Shown here piece after piece: positions 30,789-42,781 of a stretch of DNA of 64,000 bases (position 1 is its first letter; the number at the start of each line of letters is the position of its first letter). The notes under the pieces are model-generated. The model was not told the origin of the DNA. It saw nothing but the letters and a program-made list of their open reading frames with translations, and made no database searches. Both the position numbers and the translations under genes were made by a program. Source of the DNA: Sphingomonas spermidinifaciens (GTDB lineage: Bacteria > Pseudomonadota > Alphaproteobacteria > Sphingomonadales > Sphingomonadaceae); NCBI RefSeq assembly GCF_002351485.1, contig NZ_NWMW01000001.1, forward strand, positions 1,178,001 through 1,242,000, read 5' to 3'.

Positions 30789-31777
30789 CCGCCCGCGGGC
30801 TCGAAGTCGTGGACGGTGCCGGGCTGCGCCGCCACAAAGCGCCGTGGCGGCAGCCCCGCTGCCGACAGCGCGGAGGCGAGCGCCAGACGCGGCGCGTCGC
30901 GCGCCTCGTCGGTGAGCTGGAACGTGCCCCAGTGGATGCCGAGCGCCTGGCCGGCACCCACGTCCTTGAAGATACGGACCGCCTCCGCCGGGTTGACGTG
31001 CTGCGCGCTCATGAACCAGCGCGGCTCGTAGGCACCGATCGGAATGAGCGCCACGTCCGGCGCGCCGAGCCGCTCGCGCATCTCCCTGAAGATCACGCCG
31101 TCACCGTAGCCCGTATCACCCGCGAACCAGACCGAGCCGGAGGGTGTGGTCAGATGATGCCCTGCCCACAAGGCCATGCGCACGTCGGTCGGCCCGCGGT
31201 TCGCCCAATGACAGGCCGGGGTCAGCGTGGTCGCGATCCCCTCGCCCAGCGGCAGCCGGTCCCACCAGTCGCCGACGATGCAGCGCGCGTCGGGAACAGC
31301 AGCGCGGACGATGGCATCGTTGCCGAGTGGCATGGCCATCAGCGGCGCATGATCCGCCTGGAGCCGGCGCAGCGTCGCGACGTCGAGGTGATCGTAGTGG
31401 CAGTGGCTGATGAGCACGGCATCGATCGGCGGCAGGTCCTCGAACGCGATTCCCGGCGCCGTCACCCGCTTCGGCCCGGCGAAGGCGACGGGACTGGCGC
31501 GCTCGGACCAGACCGGATCGGTCAGGACGTTCCGGCCCGCCGCCTGGATCAGCAGCGAGGCATGCCCGACCATGATGATCCGGAGGCCTGCGACCCGCGA
31601 CTCCGGCTTGGCCGGGGTGACCGGCACCGAGACCGGCCACTTGGCGGCACCGCCAGCCAGCTTCCAGCGCAGCATGGCGGTGAGGCCGCGATCGGTCGAT
31701 GGCTGTCCCGGGTTGAAGAAGCGGACGCCGTCGAAATGGTTGGTGGGCGGTCCCTGATAGTAACGATTGCGCGCCAT
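30785..31777 (-). CDS. MBL-fold metallohydrolase (NAPE-PLD/UlaG-like)
   Basis: A 330-residue metallo-beta-lactamase-fold protein. The zinc motif is HCHYDHLD, followed by the further ligands H in TPACHWANRG, D in WFAGDTGYGD, and H in GIHWGTFQLTD. The C-terminal GIHWGTF motif and the length fit the NAPE-PLD/UlaG subgroup, which acts on phosphodiesters, lactones or lipid amides. The start at 31777 is preferred to a GTG nine bases upstream because AGGTG lies at the right distance. It is convergent with the aldo/keto reductase gene, overlapping by four bases. No signal peptide is seen. Substrate is unknown. Confidence 0.9.
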   Translation of the reverse strand: MARNRYYQGPPTNHFDGVRFFNPGQPSTDRGLTAMLRWKLAGGAAKWPVSVPVTPAKPESRVAGLRIIMVGHASLLIQAAGRNVLTDPVWSERASPVAFAGPKRVTAPGIAFEDLPPIDAVLISHCHYDHLDVATLRRLQADHAPLMAMPLGNDAIVRAAVPDARCIVGDWWDRLPLGEGIATTLTPACHWANRGPTDVRMALWAGHHLTTPSGSVWFAGDTGYGDGVIFREMRERLGAPDVALIPIGAYEPRWFMSAQHVNPAEAVRIFKDVGAGQALGIHWGTFQLTDEARDAPRLALASALSAAGLPPRRFVAAQPGTVHDFEPAGG

Positions 31778-31836
31778 CGGCTTCACCTAGCGTCCGACGA
31801 CGCCAGACGCGACCGGGTGAGCACGCAAAGCCCTGG

Positions 31837-32376
31837 TCAGGACGCGGGGACGTCCGGATCCGAATTGCGCTGCCACACCTGCTCGGCAAGCAGGGTCGCA
31901 AAGCCGAGCCAGGCTACAAAGGGCAGGCCGAGCGCCGCCGCCGGCCGATCGACTTTCGCGGCTGCGGCGACATAGCCCGCTCCCGTTGCGATCATGGCGC
32001 CGGATGCGAGCGCGCTCGCGCCCAGCTCACGCTTACGGAAGAAAAGCTCGGTCCAGCCGCCGATCATGCCGGTGTTGAGCAGCCACAAGGCCACGCCCAG
32101 GTTGCGACCCTCGCTTGGCCGTCGGCGGAGCAGTCGATAGCCGCCGATCGCCAGCCCGCTCTCCACGATCGGCCAGACAGCCCCGAACACGGGATTGGGC
32201 GGCGTGAAGGCGGGCTTGTCGAGCCGCTTGTACCAGCGCCGGATGTTCGGGTGGGACGGGTCGGGCGCGTTACGGCGTCCGAGAAGCGCGCCCAGGCTCA
32301 TCACACCAGCGACAATCGCGATCGCCGCCGGGCGCGACAGCCCGACTGCTCCTTTTCTCGACACTGGTTGGCTCAT
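31837..32376 (-). CDS. TspO/MBR-family membrane protein
   Basis: A 179-residue integral membrane protein with five predicted helices. The family signature is WYKRLDKPAFTPPNPVFGAVW near residue 48, followed by ALWLLNTGMIGGWTELFF and a later WLGFATLLAEQVWQRN. TspO proteins bind porphyrins and tetrapyrroles and regulate stress-linked photosynthesis or pigment genes in alphaproteobacteria. The N-terminus is extended by about 25 residues relative to short homologues. The start overlaps the glutaredoxin stop by four bases, so the two are coupled; oxidative stress is a common theme. Confidence 0.85.
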   Translation of the reverse strand: MSQPVSRKGAVGLSRPAAIAIVAGVMSLGALLGRRNAPDPSHPNIRRWYKRLDKPAFTPPNPVFGAVWPIVESGLAIGGYRLLRRRPSEGRNLGVALWLLNTGMIGGWTELFFRKRELGASALASGAMIATGAGYVAAAAKVDRPAAALGLPFVAWLGFATLLAEQVWQRNSDPDVPAS

Positions 32377-32618
32377 GCCGCGAGATACCGTTCGAGGTCG
32401 TCGCTCCCGCCGATACGCTCGCCATCGATGAACACCTGCGGCGTCGTATCGACGCCCTGTTCCTCCTCGAACGCGTCCACCTCCTCGCGCGAGGACAGGA
32501 TGCGGTCGTCGACCTCGAACCCCGCCTCTTCCAGCATCTCCTTGGCGCGTACGCCGAATGGACAGGTGTGGTCCGGCAGGATCATCCGGTACAGGATCGC
32601 TACATTCTCGTCGGCCAT
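32373..32618 (-). CDS. Glutaredoxin-like protein with CPFG motif
   Basis: An 81-residue glutaredoxin fold (start ATG at 32618, GGAG eight bases upstream). The active site is HTCPFG in place of CPYC, so only the N-terminal cysteine remains, the monothiol form. The cis-proline loop is DTTPQVFIDG and the GSH-binding segment IGGSDDLERY. Monothiol glutaredoxins act in glutathionylation control and iron-sulfur handling, but their usual motif is CGFS, so this is an atypical class I-like member. It is coupled to the TspO gene and lies 115 bases from the SOS box of the divergent dinB. Confidence 0.85.
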   Translation of the reverse strand: MADENVAILYRMILPDHTCPFGVRAKEMLEEAGFEVDDRILSSREEVDAFEEEQGVDTTPQVFIDGERIGGSDDLERYLAA

Positions 32619-32732
32619 GTGAGGCACTCCCTGGCGGACCGTAACGCCCGCAGATTCGTACAGCGCAGCGTTGCTGGTGCCGTTCCGTCGCTCAGGGGTA
32701 GAATGATCCTGAAGCCGGGCCGCAGATCACAT

Positions 32733-32747
32733 GTTCCTCGTTCGTTC
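32733..32747. promoter_or_regulatory. SOS box upstream of dinB
   Basis: GTTC at 32733-32736 and GTTC at 32744-32747 are separated by seven bases (an extra GTTC lies inside at 32740). This is the alphaproteobacterial LexA box, 23 bases before the dinB start, in the usual position for repression. Confidence 0.75.
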
Positions 32748-32770
32748 GCGCGCTGCTAAGCTGCCCGGCG

Positions 32771-33892
32771 ATGGAAGGCCGTTCGACTCGCAAGATCATC
32801 CATGTCGACATGGATGCCTTCTTCGCGTCCGTGGAACAGCGCGACGATCCGGCCCTGCGCGGGCGGCCGGTCGCGGTCGGCTATGCCGCAGCGCGCGGCG
32901 TCGTCGCGGCGGCCAGCTACGAGGCACGGGCGTTCGGGGTGCGATCAGCCCTGCCCTCGGTCACAGCACTTCGGCGTTGTCCCGACCTCGTCTTCGTGCC
33001 GCCGCGCTTCGACGTCTACAAGGCCGTCTCGCGTCAGATCCATGCGATCTTCGCCGAATACACCGACCTCATCCAGCCGCTCTCGCTCGACGAGGCCTAT
33101 CTCGACGTGACCGGCAACCGTGCCGGGCTACCGACGGCCTGGGCCACCGCCAAGGCCATCCGGGCGCGCATCCTCGAGAAGACCGGCCTGACTGCGTCGG
33201 CCGGCATCAGCTACAACAAGTTCCTGGCCAAGCTCGCGTCGGACCACCGCAAGCCCAACGGCCAGTTCGCCGTCACGCCCGACATGGGCGCGGCCTGGGT
33301 CGAGACATTGCCCGTCGCGCGCTTCCACGGCGTCGGACCGGTGACTGCGGCCAAGATGAAGCGGCTCGGCATCGAGAGCGGTGCCGACCTCCGCGCCAAG
33401 CCGCTCGCCTTCCTCGAGGAGCATTTCGGCAGTTCGGCCGGCTGGTACCATGCGATTGCCCGCGGCGAGGATCATCGCCCGGTAAACCCGAACCGCGCCC
33501 GAAAGTCCTCGGGTTCGGAGACCACGTTCGACCGCGACCTGACCGAGCCGGCCGAAATCGAGGCCGGCGTGCTGCGCATGGCGGACGATGTCTGGGGCTG
33601 GTGCGAAAAGACCCAGGCCTTTGGGCGCACGGTCACCGTCAAGATCAAGTTCCAAGACTTCCGCCAGATCACCCGCAGCCGCAGCCATGCGGGCGCGGTG
33701 ACCGATCGGGATCAGCTTCACCGTACAAGCCTTGACCTCGTCCGCTCGATCTACCCGCCCGAAACCGGCATCCGCTTGGTCGGGGTGACCGTCTCCAACT
33801 TCGAGGCACCCGTGCGCGATGGGCCGGCCCTGCCCCTATTCAGCGCGGAACCGGACTCACGCGGCGCTTCGATGATGGTGGAGGCTCGCTGA
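32771..33892 (+). CDS. dinB: DNA polymerase IV (Y-family)
   Basis: A 373-residue DinB polymerase. Catalytic acids are in HVDMDAFFASVEQ and SLDEAYLDVTG; the steric region VAAASYEARAFGVRSALPS and the little-finger domain (residues 245-350) are present. The C-terminus ends ALPLFS, a likely beta-clamp-binding motif, then a short tail. It performs translesion synthesis past bulky adducts. An SOS box lies just upstream, and the stop codon overlaps the start of the DUF763 gene by one base (TGATG), so three genes (dinB, DUF763, alkB) probably form a damage-inducible operon. Confidence 0.95.
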   Translation: MEGRSTRKIIHVDMDAFFASVEQRDDPALRGRPVAVGYAAARGVVAAASYEARAFGVRSALPSVTALRRCPDLVFVPPRFDVYKAVSRQIHAIFAEYTDLIQPLSLDEAYLDVTGNRAGLPTAWATAKAIRARILEKTGLTASAGISYNKFLAKLASDHRKPNGQFAVTPDMGAAWVETLPVARFHGVGPVTAAKMKRLGIESGADLRAKPLAFLEEHFGSSAGWYHAIARGEDHRPVNPNRARKSSGSETTFDRDLTEPAEIEAGVLRMADDVWGWCEKTQAFGRTVTVKIKFQDFRQITRSRSHAGAVTDRDQLHRTSLDLVRSIYPPETGIRLVGVTVSNFEAPVRDGPALPLFSAEPDSRGASMMVEAR

Positions 33893-35157
33893 TGGGCAGG
33901 CGATCGGGGAGCGCCGACCTGCCGCTCCATGGCGGGCGCGTACCCGCCTGGCTTGGCCAGCGCATGACCCGGCTAGGCGCGGTGATCGCGCAAGCGATCG
34001 TGCTGGAATATGGCCGCGACGAGCTGCTGCGCCGGCTCGCCCACCCTTTCTGGTTCCAGTCGTTCGGCGCGGTGATGGGCATGGACTGGCACTCGTCGGG
34101 GATCACAACGAGCGTGCTTGGCGCCCTCAAGCGCGGCCTTGCCCCTCTCTCGAGCGAGCTCGGCCTGCACGTGTGCGGCGGTCGCGGGCGGCACAGCCGC
34201 GCGACCCCCACAGAGCTTGTCGCGGTGGGCGAGCGCGTCGGTCTCGATGGCGATGCGCTCGCGCGTTCCAGTCGGCTGGTCGCGAAGGTCGACAGCGCCG
34301 CGGTACAGGATGGGTTCGACCTTTATCTCCACGGCTTCATCGTCGCTGACGACGGTCGCTGGGTGGTAGTGCAGCAGGGCATGAACGACGGCCGGAAGCA
34401 GGCGCGCCGCTATCACTGGATCTCCGAGGGACTGGAGAGCTTCGTCGACGCGCCCCATGCCGCGGTCGAGGGCGCCAATCAGGGTCAGATCGTCAACCTC
34501 ACCGACCGGCGCGCCGCCGCCTCGCGCGAACGCCAGCTCGATCTGCTCCGAGATGCGGGACCCGCTGGAATCGTCCGCAAGCTTGCCCGGCTCGGACCCG
34601 CCCACGGCAAGGCATCTGCGCCGGCCGCGCAGGCCATGCTGCCGCACCTCGTCATGCCCGATCATCATGAGGTCCGGGCCGAGGACGTGGTCGAGCGTCG
34701 ACTTCATGGCGCGCTCGCCGCTGCCGCCGATCGTGGGCCTGAGGACTTCGCCGAGCTGCTGCTGGTGCCCGGCGTCGGCGCGCGCACCGTCCGTTCGCTG
34801 GCGATGGTGGCGGAGGTGGTTCATGGCACACCGTGTCGTTTCAGCGACCCTGCCCGCTTCAGCCTCGCCCATGGCGGCAAGGACCGTCATCCCTACCCGG
34901 TCCCGACCCGCGTCTATGACCGGACGATCGCGGTCATGAAGGAGGCGGTCGCGGCCGCGAAGCTCGGCCAGGACGAGAAGCTGGCGGCGATCGGGCGCCT
35001 CGACCAGCAGGCGAGACGGCTGGAGGCCACCGCGACGGGCCCATCGGTCGAAGCGCTGATCGCGGAGGAGCGCAGCCAATCGCACGCGTTCGGTGGTCGC
35101 AGCGTGTTCGGCTGGGAGCCGCCGGGACCGGTACACGCCGACGAGAGCGCCGCCTGA
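33892..35157 (+). CDS. DUF763 protein, probable DNA-repair nuclease
   Basis: A 421-residue member of DUF763. The family's opening GSADLPLHGGRVPAWLGQRM is followed by LGAVIAQAIVLEYGRDELLRRLAHPFWFQ, then HVCGGRGRHSRATP. The middle contains YHWISEGLESF and the C-terminal part PGVGARTVRSLAMVAE, a helix-hairpin-helix DNA-binding motif. DUF763 proteins are widespread in bacteria and archaea; the fold suggests a nuclease, and the operon with dinB and alkB supports a DNA-damage role. The function has not been shown to my knowledge. The stop overlaps the alkB start by one base. Confidence 0.85.
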   Translation: MGRRSGSADLPLHGGRVPAWLGQRMTRLGAVIAQAIVLEYGRDELLRRLAHPFWFQSFGAVMGMDWHSSGITTSVLGALKRGLAPLSSELGLHVCGGRGRHSRATPTELVAVGERVGLDGDALARSSRLVAKVDSAAVQDGFDLYLHGFIVADDGRWVVVQQGMNDGRKQARRYHWISEGLESFVDAPHAAVEGANQGQIVNLTDRRAAASRERQLDLLRDAGPAGIVRKLARLGPAHGKASAPAAQAMLPHLVMPDHHEVRAEDVVERRLHGALAAAADRGPEDFAELLLVPGVGARTVRSLAMVAEVVHGTPCRFSDPARFSLAHGGKDRHPYPVPTRVYDRTIAVMKEAVAAAKLGQDEKLAAIGRLDQQARRLEATATGPSVEALIAEERSQSHAFGGRSVFGWEPPGPVHADESAA

Positions 35158-35726
35158 TGGCTATGGCGGACCTGTTCGATGCCCCGGCGCTGCCCGGGCT
35201 CGCGTCGCAGGACGATCTCGTCAGCGAGGCCGAGGAGCGGATGCTGATTGCGGCGATCGACGCGACGGCGCTGGCGCCGTTCCGCTTCCAGGGCTGGACC
35301 GGCAAGCGGCTGACCAGCTCCTATGGCTGGCGCTACGACTTCGATGCGGGAAGGCTGGAGCGCGGCGAGCCGCTACCCGACTGGCTGCTGCCGATCCGTG
35401 ATCGCGCGGCCGCCTTTGCCCGGTTGCCGGTCGACGATCTCGTCCAGGCCCTGCTGATCCGCTACGATCCCGGCGCGGGCATCGGCTGGCATCGTGACCG
35501 CCCGGCGTTTGAGCATGTGGTCGGGCTGTCGCTGGGCACGCAGGCCACGATGCGCTTTCGCCGCCGCGTCGGCACCCGCTTTGAGCGTGTCGCCGTGCCG
35601 CTGCCGCCCCGCGGCGCCTATCACCTCAGCGGCGCGGCGCGCCATGGCTGGGAACACAGCATCGCCGAGATGGACCGAACGCGCTGGTCGATCACGTTCC
35701 GCAGCCTGCGCGCGCGATCGTCCTAA
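35157..35726 (+). CDS. AlkB-type Fe(II)/2-oxoglutarate dioxygenase
   Basis: A 189-residue AlkB-family enzyme. The iron ligands are H and D of GWHRDRP (about residues 112 and 114) and H in ARHGWEHSI; RWSITFRSLR near the C-terminus carries the two arginines that bind 2-oxoglutarate. SSYGWRYDFDAG and ALLIRYDPGAGIGW fit the AlkB core, and GLSLGTQATMRFRR is the substrate-facing sheet. It repairs alkylated bases by oxidative demethylation. It ends the damage-inducible operon begun by dinB. The 3' end overlaps a convergent gene by four bases. Confidence 0.9.
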   Translation: MAMADLFDAPALPGLASQDDLVSEAEERMLIAAIDATALAPFRFQGWTGKRLTSSYGWRYDFDAGRLERGEPLPDWLLPIRDRAAAFARLPVDDLVQALLIRYDPGAGIGWHRDRPAFEHVVGLSLGTQATMRFRRRVGTRFERVAVPLPPRGAYHLSGAARHGWEHSIAEMDRTRWSITFRSLRARSS

Positions 35727-36037
35727 CCCGCATCGTCGGGCTCAGGGCGTGAGGCAGGGTCGACCTGCTTCGCGTCGGGCAACTCCAAAGCGAGCGAGCC
35801 GATATTGTCGCCCCGCACCTCGATCATGGAAACTCCATCGACGATCAGCGGGCGTTGCGGGATCAGAATCGCGTCCTCTTGATGACAAGGATCGAGGTCG
35901 AGCCATGCGCGCACCGCCTTTTTCAGGCTTGTGACTTCGACCAGCTCGTCCAGGCCGCGCGGGACGTTCTCGAGCGCGGCGCTCATCCGCCAGTCGATTT
36001 CGGGCGACGCTGCATCACCCCAGCTTGCTTCGGCCAT
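35723..36037 (-). CDS. Hypothetical protein, 104 residues
   Basis: An acidic protein starting MAEASWGDAASPEIDWRM, with a central segment LVEVTSLKKAVRAWLDLD and then IVDGVSMIEVRGDNI. I recognise no family. The start is preceded by GAAAGGGAAG. It is convergent with alkB, with a four-base overlap, and so packed closely enough to be real. There are no signal or membrane features. The role is unknown. Confidence 0.55.
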   Translation of the reverse strand: MAEASWGDAASPEIDWRMSAALENVPRGLDELVEVTSLKKAVRAWLDLDPCHQEDAILIPQRPLIVDGVSMIEVRGDNIGSLALELPDAKQVDPASRPEPDDAG

Positions 36038-36175
36038 GATCTTCCCTTTCGTGGAAGCTTCGACACCAATTGCTCGAGCGCAAGGGTTGGAGCGAAGTTC
36101 CCCGACGCCTAGACTGGCCTAAAGCAGAACCGGCCGGCAACTGCTCGACTATGATCTGCATCCCAGTGCGCTTGA

Positions 36176-36442
36176 TCAGCGCAGCTGGCTGTCCTTGCTT
36201 CCCCGCCGATTGATGGCGGACGCCTTTGGCTTGGCATCGCGAAGCGACTGACACGCGACGCACGTGCGAACGCCCGGGAGGACAATCCGACGACGCTCGG
36301 GGATCGGCTCGCCGCATTCGACACAGTGGGTTTCACTTTCGCCCGTCGGCATGCCGGCCCGGGCGGCGAGGATGGCATCCGCGACCGAGTCGTCGATCTG
36401 ATCCTGGACGGCACCGTCCCGCGTCCAACCGCCCGCCATCAT
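36176..36442 (-). CDS. DksA/TraR-family zinc-finger protein
   Basis: An 88-residue TraR-like protein. The C4 zinc finger is CVECGEPIPERRR plus CVACQSLRD, preceded by an amphipathic segment DDSVADAILAAR. TraR/DksA proteins bind the secondary channel of RNA polymerase and mimic or modulate ppGpp responses; TraR of F does so without ppGpp. Short TraR-type proteins are common on conjugative elements and prophages. It stands alone, divergent from imuA. It may tune host transcription during transfer; this is inference. Confidence 0.85.
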   Translation of the reverse strand: MMAGGWTRDGAVQDQIDDSVADAILAARAGMPTGESETHCVECGEPIPERRRIVLPGVRTCVACQSLRDAKPKASAINRRGSKDSQLR

Positions 36443-36594
36443 CTGCTCCGTCTTCGATTTTCATCCGAAATGGGGTGAGCAGGCGCTGTTTTCAGCCTTT
36501 CCGGCGCTGGGCAGCACCAGCAGGGCACCGTGTCGGGCTTATCCCGGCCAGATTCTTTTACGCTCCGTGGGTTGACCGACCTCGCCGCCATGCG

Positions 36595-36609
36595 GAACAT
36601 AAGAGGAAC
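36595..36609. promoter_or_regulatory. SOS box upstream of imuA
   Basis: GAAC at 36595-36598 and GAAC at 36606-36609 with seven bases between, flanked as GGAACATA like the boxes at 6304 and 7203. It lies 20 bases before the imuA start, in a position that would block the promoter. Confidence 0.8.
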
Positions 36610-36629
36610 ATGAGAGTCGATTCCGTCTG

Positions 36630-37391
36630 ATGCCTGCCGCCACTTCCCACTCCGAAATTGTGACACGCCTCCGCGAGAGCATTGCCGATGTGCGCCCGCG
36701 GCAGGTGGCAGCCCTTCCCTTTGCCTTGCCCGAGATCGACCGCCGGCTGGCCGACCATGGGCTGGATGGTGCCGCCCTGCACGACATCGCGCCCGCGGCC
36801 CCGTCGCTCAGCGACGACGCCGCGGCGACGCTCTTCATCGCGGGCATAACCGCGCGTCTGGCAGCGGCGGCCGACACCCGCGTGCTGTGGGTGGTGAGCC
36901 GGTTCGACCTCTACGCGCCGGGGCTCGAGCAGGCAGGACTGCCGCCCGGCCGGATCCTCTTTGCCGAAGGACGCGAGGACAAGGACGTGCTGGCGCTGAT
37001 GGAGGATGGCCTGCGGCACGGTGCGCTCGCCGCCGTCGTCGGCGAGGTCCGTCGCGCCGACATGACCGCGAGCCGCAGGCTCCAGCTCGCCGCCGACGCG
37101 GGCAGCACCCCCGCCTTCCTGTCGCGCCGGTGGCGGCGGCAGGGTGTCTGTCCCCTGTCCGAGCTGTCAGCGGCGACGACGCGCTGGCGGATCGCCTGTG
37201 CACCGTCCGAACGGCTGCCCGCGCCGGGCGTCGGCCGAGCGCGCTGGACGGTAGAGCTCGTCCGCCAGCGGGGCGGCAATCCCTTCTCCCTTCTCGTCGA
37301 GGCCTCAGATGACACGGGTCGCCTCGCTCTACCTGCCGGCGCTCAGCATCGAGCGGCTCCGGCGGCTGGAGCGACCGCGCGCGCAGCCTGA
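36630..37391 (+). CDS. imuA: ImuA, mutasome accessory protein
   Basis: A 253-residue ImuA/SulA-like RecA-fold protein. Typical segments are VAALPFALPEIDRRLADHGL, then ALHDIAPAAPS, RVLWVVSRFDLYAPGLEQAGL and GRILFAEGREDKDVLALMEDGL, followed by GALAAVVGEVRRADM. ImuA acts with ImuB and DnaE2 in damage-induced mutagenesis. An SOS box lies 20 bases upstream. The 3' end overlaps imuB by 83 bases, a longer overlap than usual; the last 30 residues of ImuA are low-complexity Ala/Arg/Gly and coded in the overlap. Confidence 0.9.
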   Translation: MPAATSHSEIVTRLRESIADVRPRQVAALPFALPEIDRRLADHGLDGAALHDIAPAAPSLSDDAAATLFIAGITARLAAAADTRVLWVVSRFDLYAPGLEQAGLPPGRILFAEGREDKDVLALMEDGLRHGALAAVVGEVRRADMTASRRLQLAADAGSTPAFLSRRWRRQGVCPLSELSAATTRWRIACAPSERLPAPGVGRARWTVELVRQRGGNPFSLLVEASDDTGRLALPAGAQHRAAPAAGATARAA

Positions 37392-39102
37392 GCCGCGTGC
37401 CCTCTCCCCCTTGCCCGTCGACGACGACCCTGGCGCCTGCTCGGTGCCGCGGGGCGGCAACTGGCGGCCGGGTGCACGCTGGGCGCGCGAGGGCGCGCGC
37501 GATCGCTTGGGCGTGGCGGCCGAGGCGACCGCACTCCCGCTCCATCAGCAACCAACCATGCGCGAACTCCGGCGTCGGTCGGAAGCCGCCGAGCATCCGT
37601 TCAAAGGGCGGCAGCATGCGCCGCTCGCCGCGACCGTAGCGAGGGCAGAACGGGCGGAGGCGCCCGCACCGCCGCTGATCCTGGCGCACCAGATCGGCAA
37701 TCAACAGCTGATCGCGGCGGCTTGCCCCGCGGCCCTCGCGCTTGGCCTGGTGCCGGGTATGGCGGTGACCCAGGCGCGAGCGCTCCTGCCCGGGCTCGAC
37801 ATCCGCGCGTCGGATCCCGCCGCCGATGCGGTCGTCCTGGATCAGCTCGCCTCCCATGCGGTGCGGCACTGGACGCCAACCGCAGCCATCAGCGGGGCGG
37901 ATGGGCTCTGGCTCGACCTGACCGGCGTCACCCACCTGTTCGGCGGCGAGGAGCGGTTCTCCGCGCGCCTGCTCGGCTTCTGCCGACGGCTCGGACTGAC
38001 GGCGCGGGTCGCGGTCGCGGGCACGCTCGGCGCGGCGCACGCGCTGGCACGGTTCGGCGGCCAGCCGATCGAGCGGATCGAGGTCGGCCGCGAGGCACAG
38101 GCACTCGCTGGTCTGCCGCTCGCGGCGCTTCGCCTGACGCCCGAGGCGCTGGCGGCGGCGACCCGCTTCGGGCTGGAGCGCGTCGGCGACCTGCTACCCC
38201 TCCCGCGCGGCCCGCTCGCTCGGCGCCTCGGCCTCGCCAGCGTCCGCCGGCTCGACGAGGCACTCGGTCGGGTGGCCGAGCCGATCGTCCCGGTCGTGGC
38301 CCACGAGGTTCCGGTCGCAACGCTACGACTGCTCGAGCCGATCGGGACCGCGGAGGCGATTGAGCAGGTCATCCGCGATCTGCTTGCCGACATGGTCGAG
38401 CAGCTGCGGACACGGGGCCTTGGCGCGCGGACGCTGGTGCTGGCGCTCGATCGCGTCGACGGCAGCGAGCAGCGGCTGGCCATCGGCACGGTGCGCGCCA
38501 CCCGCGATGCAGCTCACCTCGCGCGCCTCTTTCATCTTCGCATCGAGCGCGTCGATCCCGGTCTCGGCATCGAGGCGATGCGGCTGGCGGCGCCGCGGAC
38601 CGAGCCGCTCGGCGCAACTCCGCTCGGGGGCACGCTCGCGGGCGACGTCGGACTTGCCGACCTCTCGACCCTTGTCGACCAACTCGCGGGCCGGGCGGGG
38701 CCGACGGCGCTGTTCACGGTCGGCGCGGTTGAGAGCGACGTGCCCGAGCGCGCGACCATCCGTGTCGAACCGATGGCGAGCCCTCAGGGCTGGCCGGCGT
38801 GGAAGCGACCCGTCCGGCTGCTGCGCCGGCCTGAGCCGCTGTCCGGTGTAGTGGCGCTCCTGCCCGACCATCCTCCGCGTCGCTTTACTTGGCGAGGGCA
38901 TGCCCATGCCGTGGTGGCGGGCGATGGCCCCGAACGCATCCATGGCGAGTGGTGGCGGCGCGACGGCGAGGTCTGGGCGGTGCGCGATTATTTCCGCGTT
39001 GAGGACGAGGCGGGCGCGCGCTTCTGGCTGTTCCGGCGCGGCGACGGTGTCGATGGCGCGACCGGCGACCTCAGCTGGTACATGCACGGGCTGTTCGGAT
39101 GA
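37309..39102 (+). CDS. imuB: ImuB, Y-family-like mutasome scaffold
   Basis: A 597-residue ImuB. The polymerase-like fold is seen in VASLYLPALSIERL at the N-terminus, GMAVTQARALLPGLDI, and LWLDLTGVTHLFGGEERF, but the catalytic acids of active Y-family polymerases are missing or altered, as in known ImuB. Compared with usual ImuB of about 500 residues it has an insertion of about 60 residues near positions 40-100 (Arg/Pro/Ala-rich). The C-terminal domain ends with RDYFRVEDEAGARFWLFRRG, as in the family. ImuB bridges the beta clamp, ImuA and DnaE2. The next gene on the plus strand, dnaE2, is separated by an antisense cupin gene. Confidence 0.9.
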   Translation: MTRVASLYLPALSIERLRRLERPRAQPEPRALSPLPVDDDPGACSVPRGGNWRPGARWAREGARDRLGVAAEATALPLHQQPTMRELRRRSEAAEHPFKGRQHAPLAATVARAERAEAPAPPLILAHQIGNQQLIAAACPAALALGLVPGMAVTQARALLPGLDIRASDPAADAVVLDQLASHAVRHWTPTAAISGADGLWLDLTGVTHLFGGEERFSARLLGFCRRLGLTARVAVAGTLGAAHALARFGGQPIERIEVGREAQALAGLPLAALRLTPEALAAATRFGLERVGDLLPLPRGPLARRLGLASVRRLDEALGRVAEPIVPVVAHEVPVATLRLLEPIGTAEAIEQVIRDLLADMVEQLRTRGLGARTLVLALDRVDGSEQRLAIGTVRATRDAAHLARLFHLRIERVDPGLGIEAMRLAAPRTEPLGATPLGGTLAGDVGLADLSTLVDQLAGRAGPTALFTVGAVESDVPERATIRVEPMASPQGWPAWKRPVRLLRRPEPLSGVVALLPDHPPRRFTWRGHAHAVVAGDGPERIHGEWWRRDGEVWAVRDYFRVEDEAGARFWLFRRGDGVDGATGDLSWYMHGLFG

Positions 39103-39104
39103 CT

Positions 39105-39467
39105 CTAGATCTCCGCTCCGATCGGTGCCGTGAATCGCTCGTCCAGCACATCGCCCGTGTTGGGCACGCCGGCCGGTTCGAAGATCATGACCTCGGCCTC
39201 TTCATCGGCGGCTGTCCGATGCTCCACGCCGCGCGGTACAATCACAAACTCGCCGGGCCCGAGATCCGCGATGTGGGTTCGGAACTCGACCCGGAAACGG
39301 CCGCGATGGACGAGGAACATCTCGTCCACGTCGGCGTGCGTGTGCCAGGGGAACACGCCCTCGGCCTTGACGAGCTTCACCTCCTGTCCGTTGAGACGGC
39401 CGACAATCTTGGGCCGCCATTGTTCATCGATGCGCGCGAAGCCCGCCGCCACATTGACCGTATCCAT
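39105..39467 (-). CDS. Cupin protein inserted between imuB and dnaE2
   Basis: A 120-residue cupin, start ATG at 39467 ([14 protein letters not shown]). The metal-binding motif is [20 protein letters not shown] and the second motif [20 protein letters not shown]. It lies on the opposite strand to imuB and dnaE2, its stop two bases from the imuB stop and its start 48 bases from the dnaE2 start, so it neatly fills the space that the usual imuA-imuB-dnaE2 cassette does not have. Function unknown: small-molecule binding or isomerisation are possible. Confidence 0.8.
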   Translation of the reverse strand: MDTVNVAAGFARIDEQWRPKIVGRLNGQEVKLVKAEGVFPWHTHADVDEMFLVHRGRFRVEFRTHIADLGPGEFVIVPRGVEHRTAADEEAEVMIFEPAGVPNTGDVLDERFTAPIGAEI

Positions 39468-39514
39468 GCCCGCCTCCTGATCGGCCCGCCATACCAAGCC
39501 GGCGGACAGGCGTC

Positions 39515-42778
<3,264 letters not shown>

Positions 42779-42781
42779 AGG

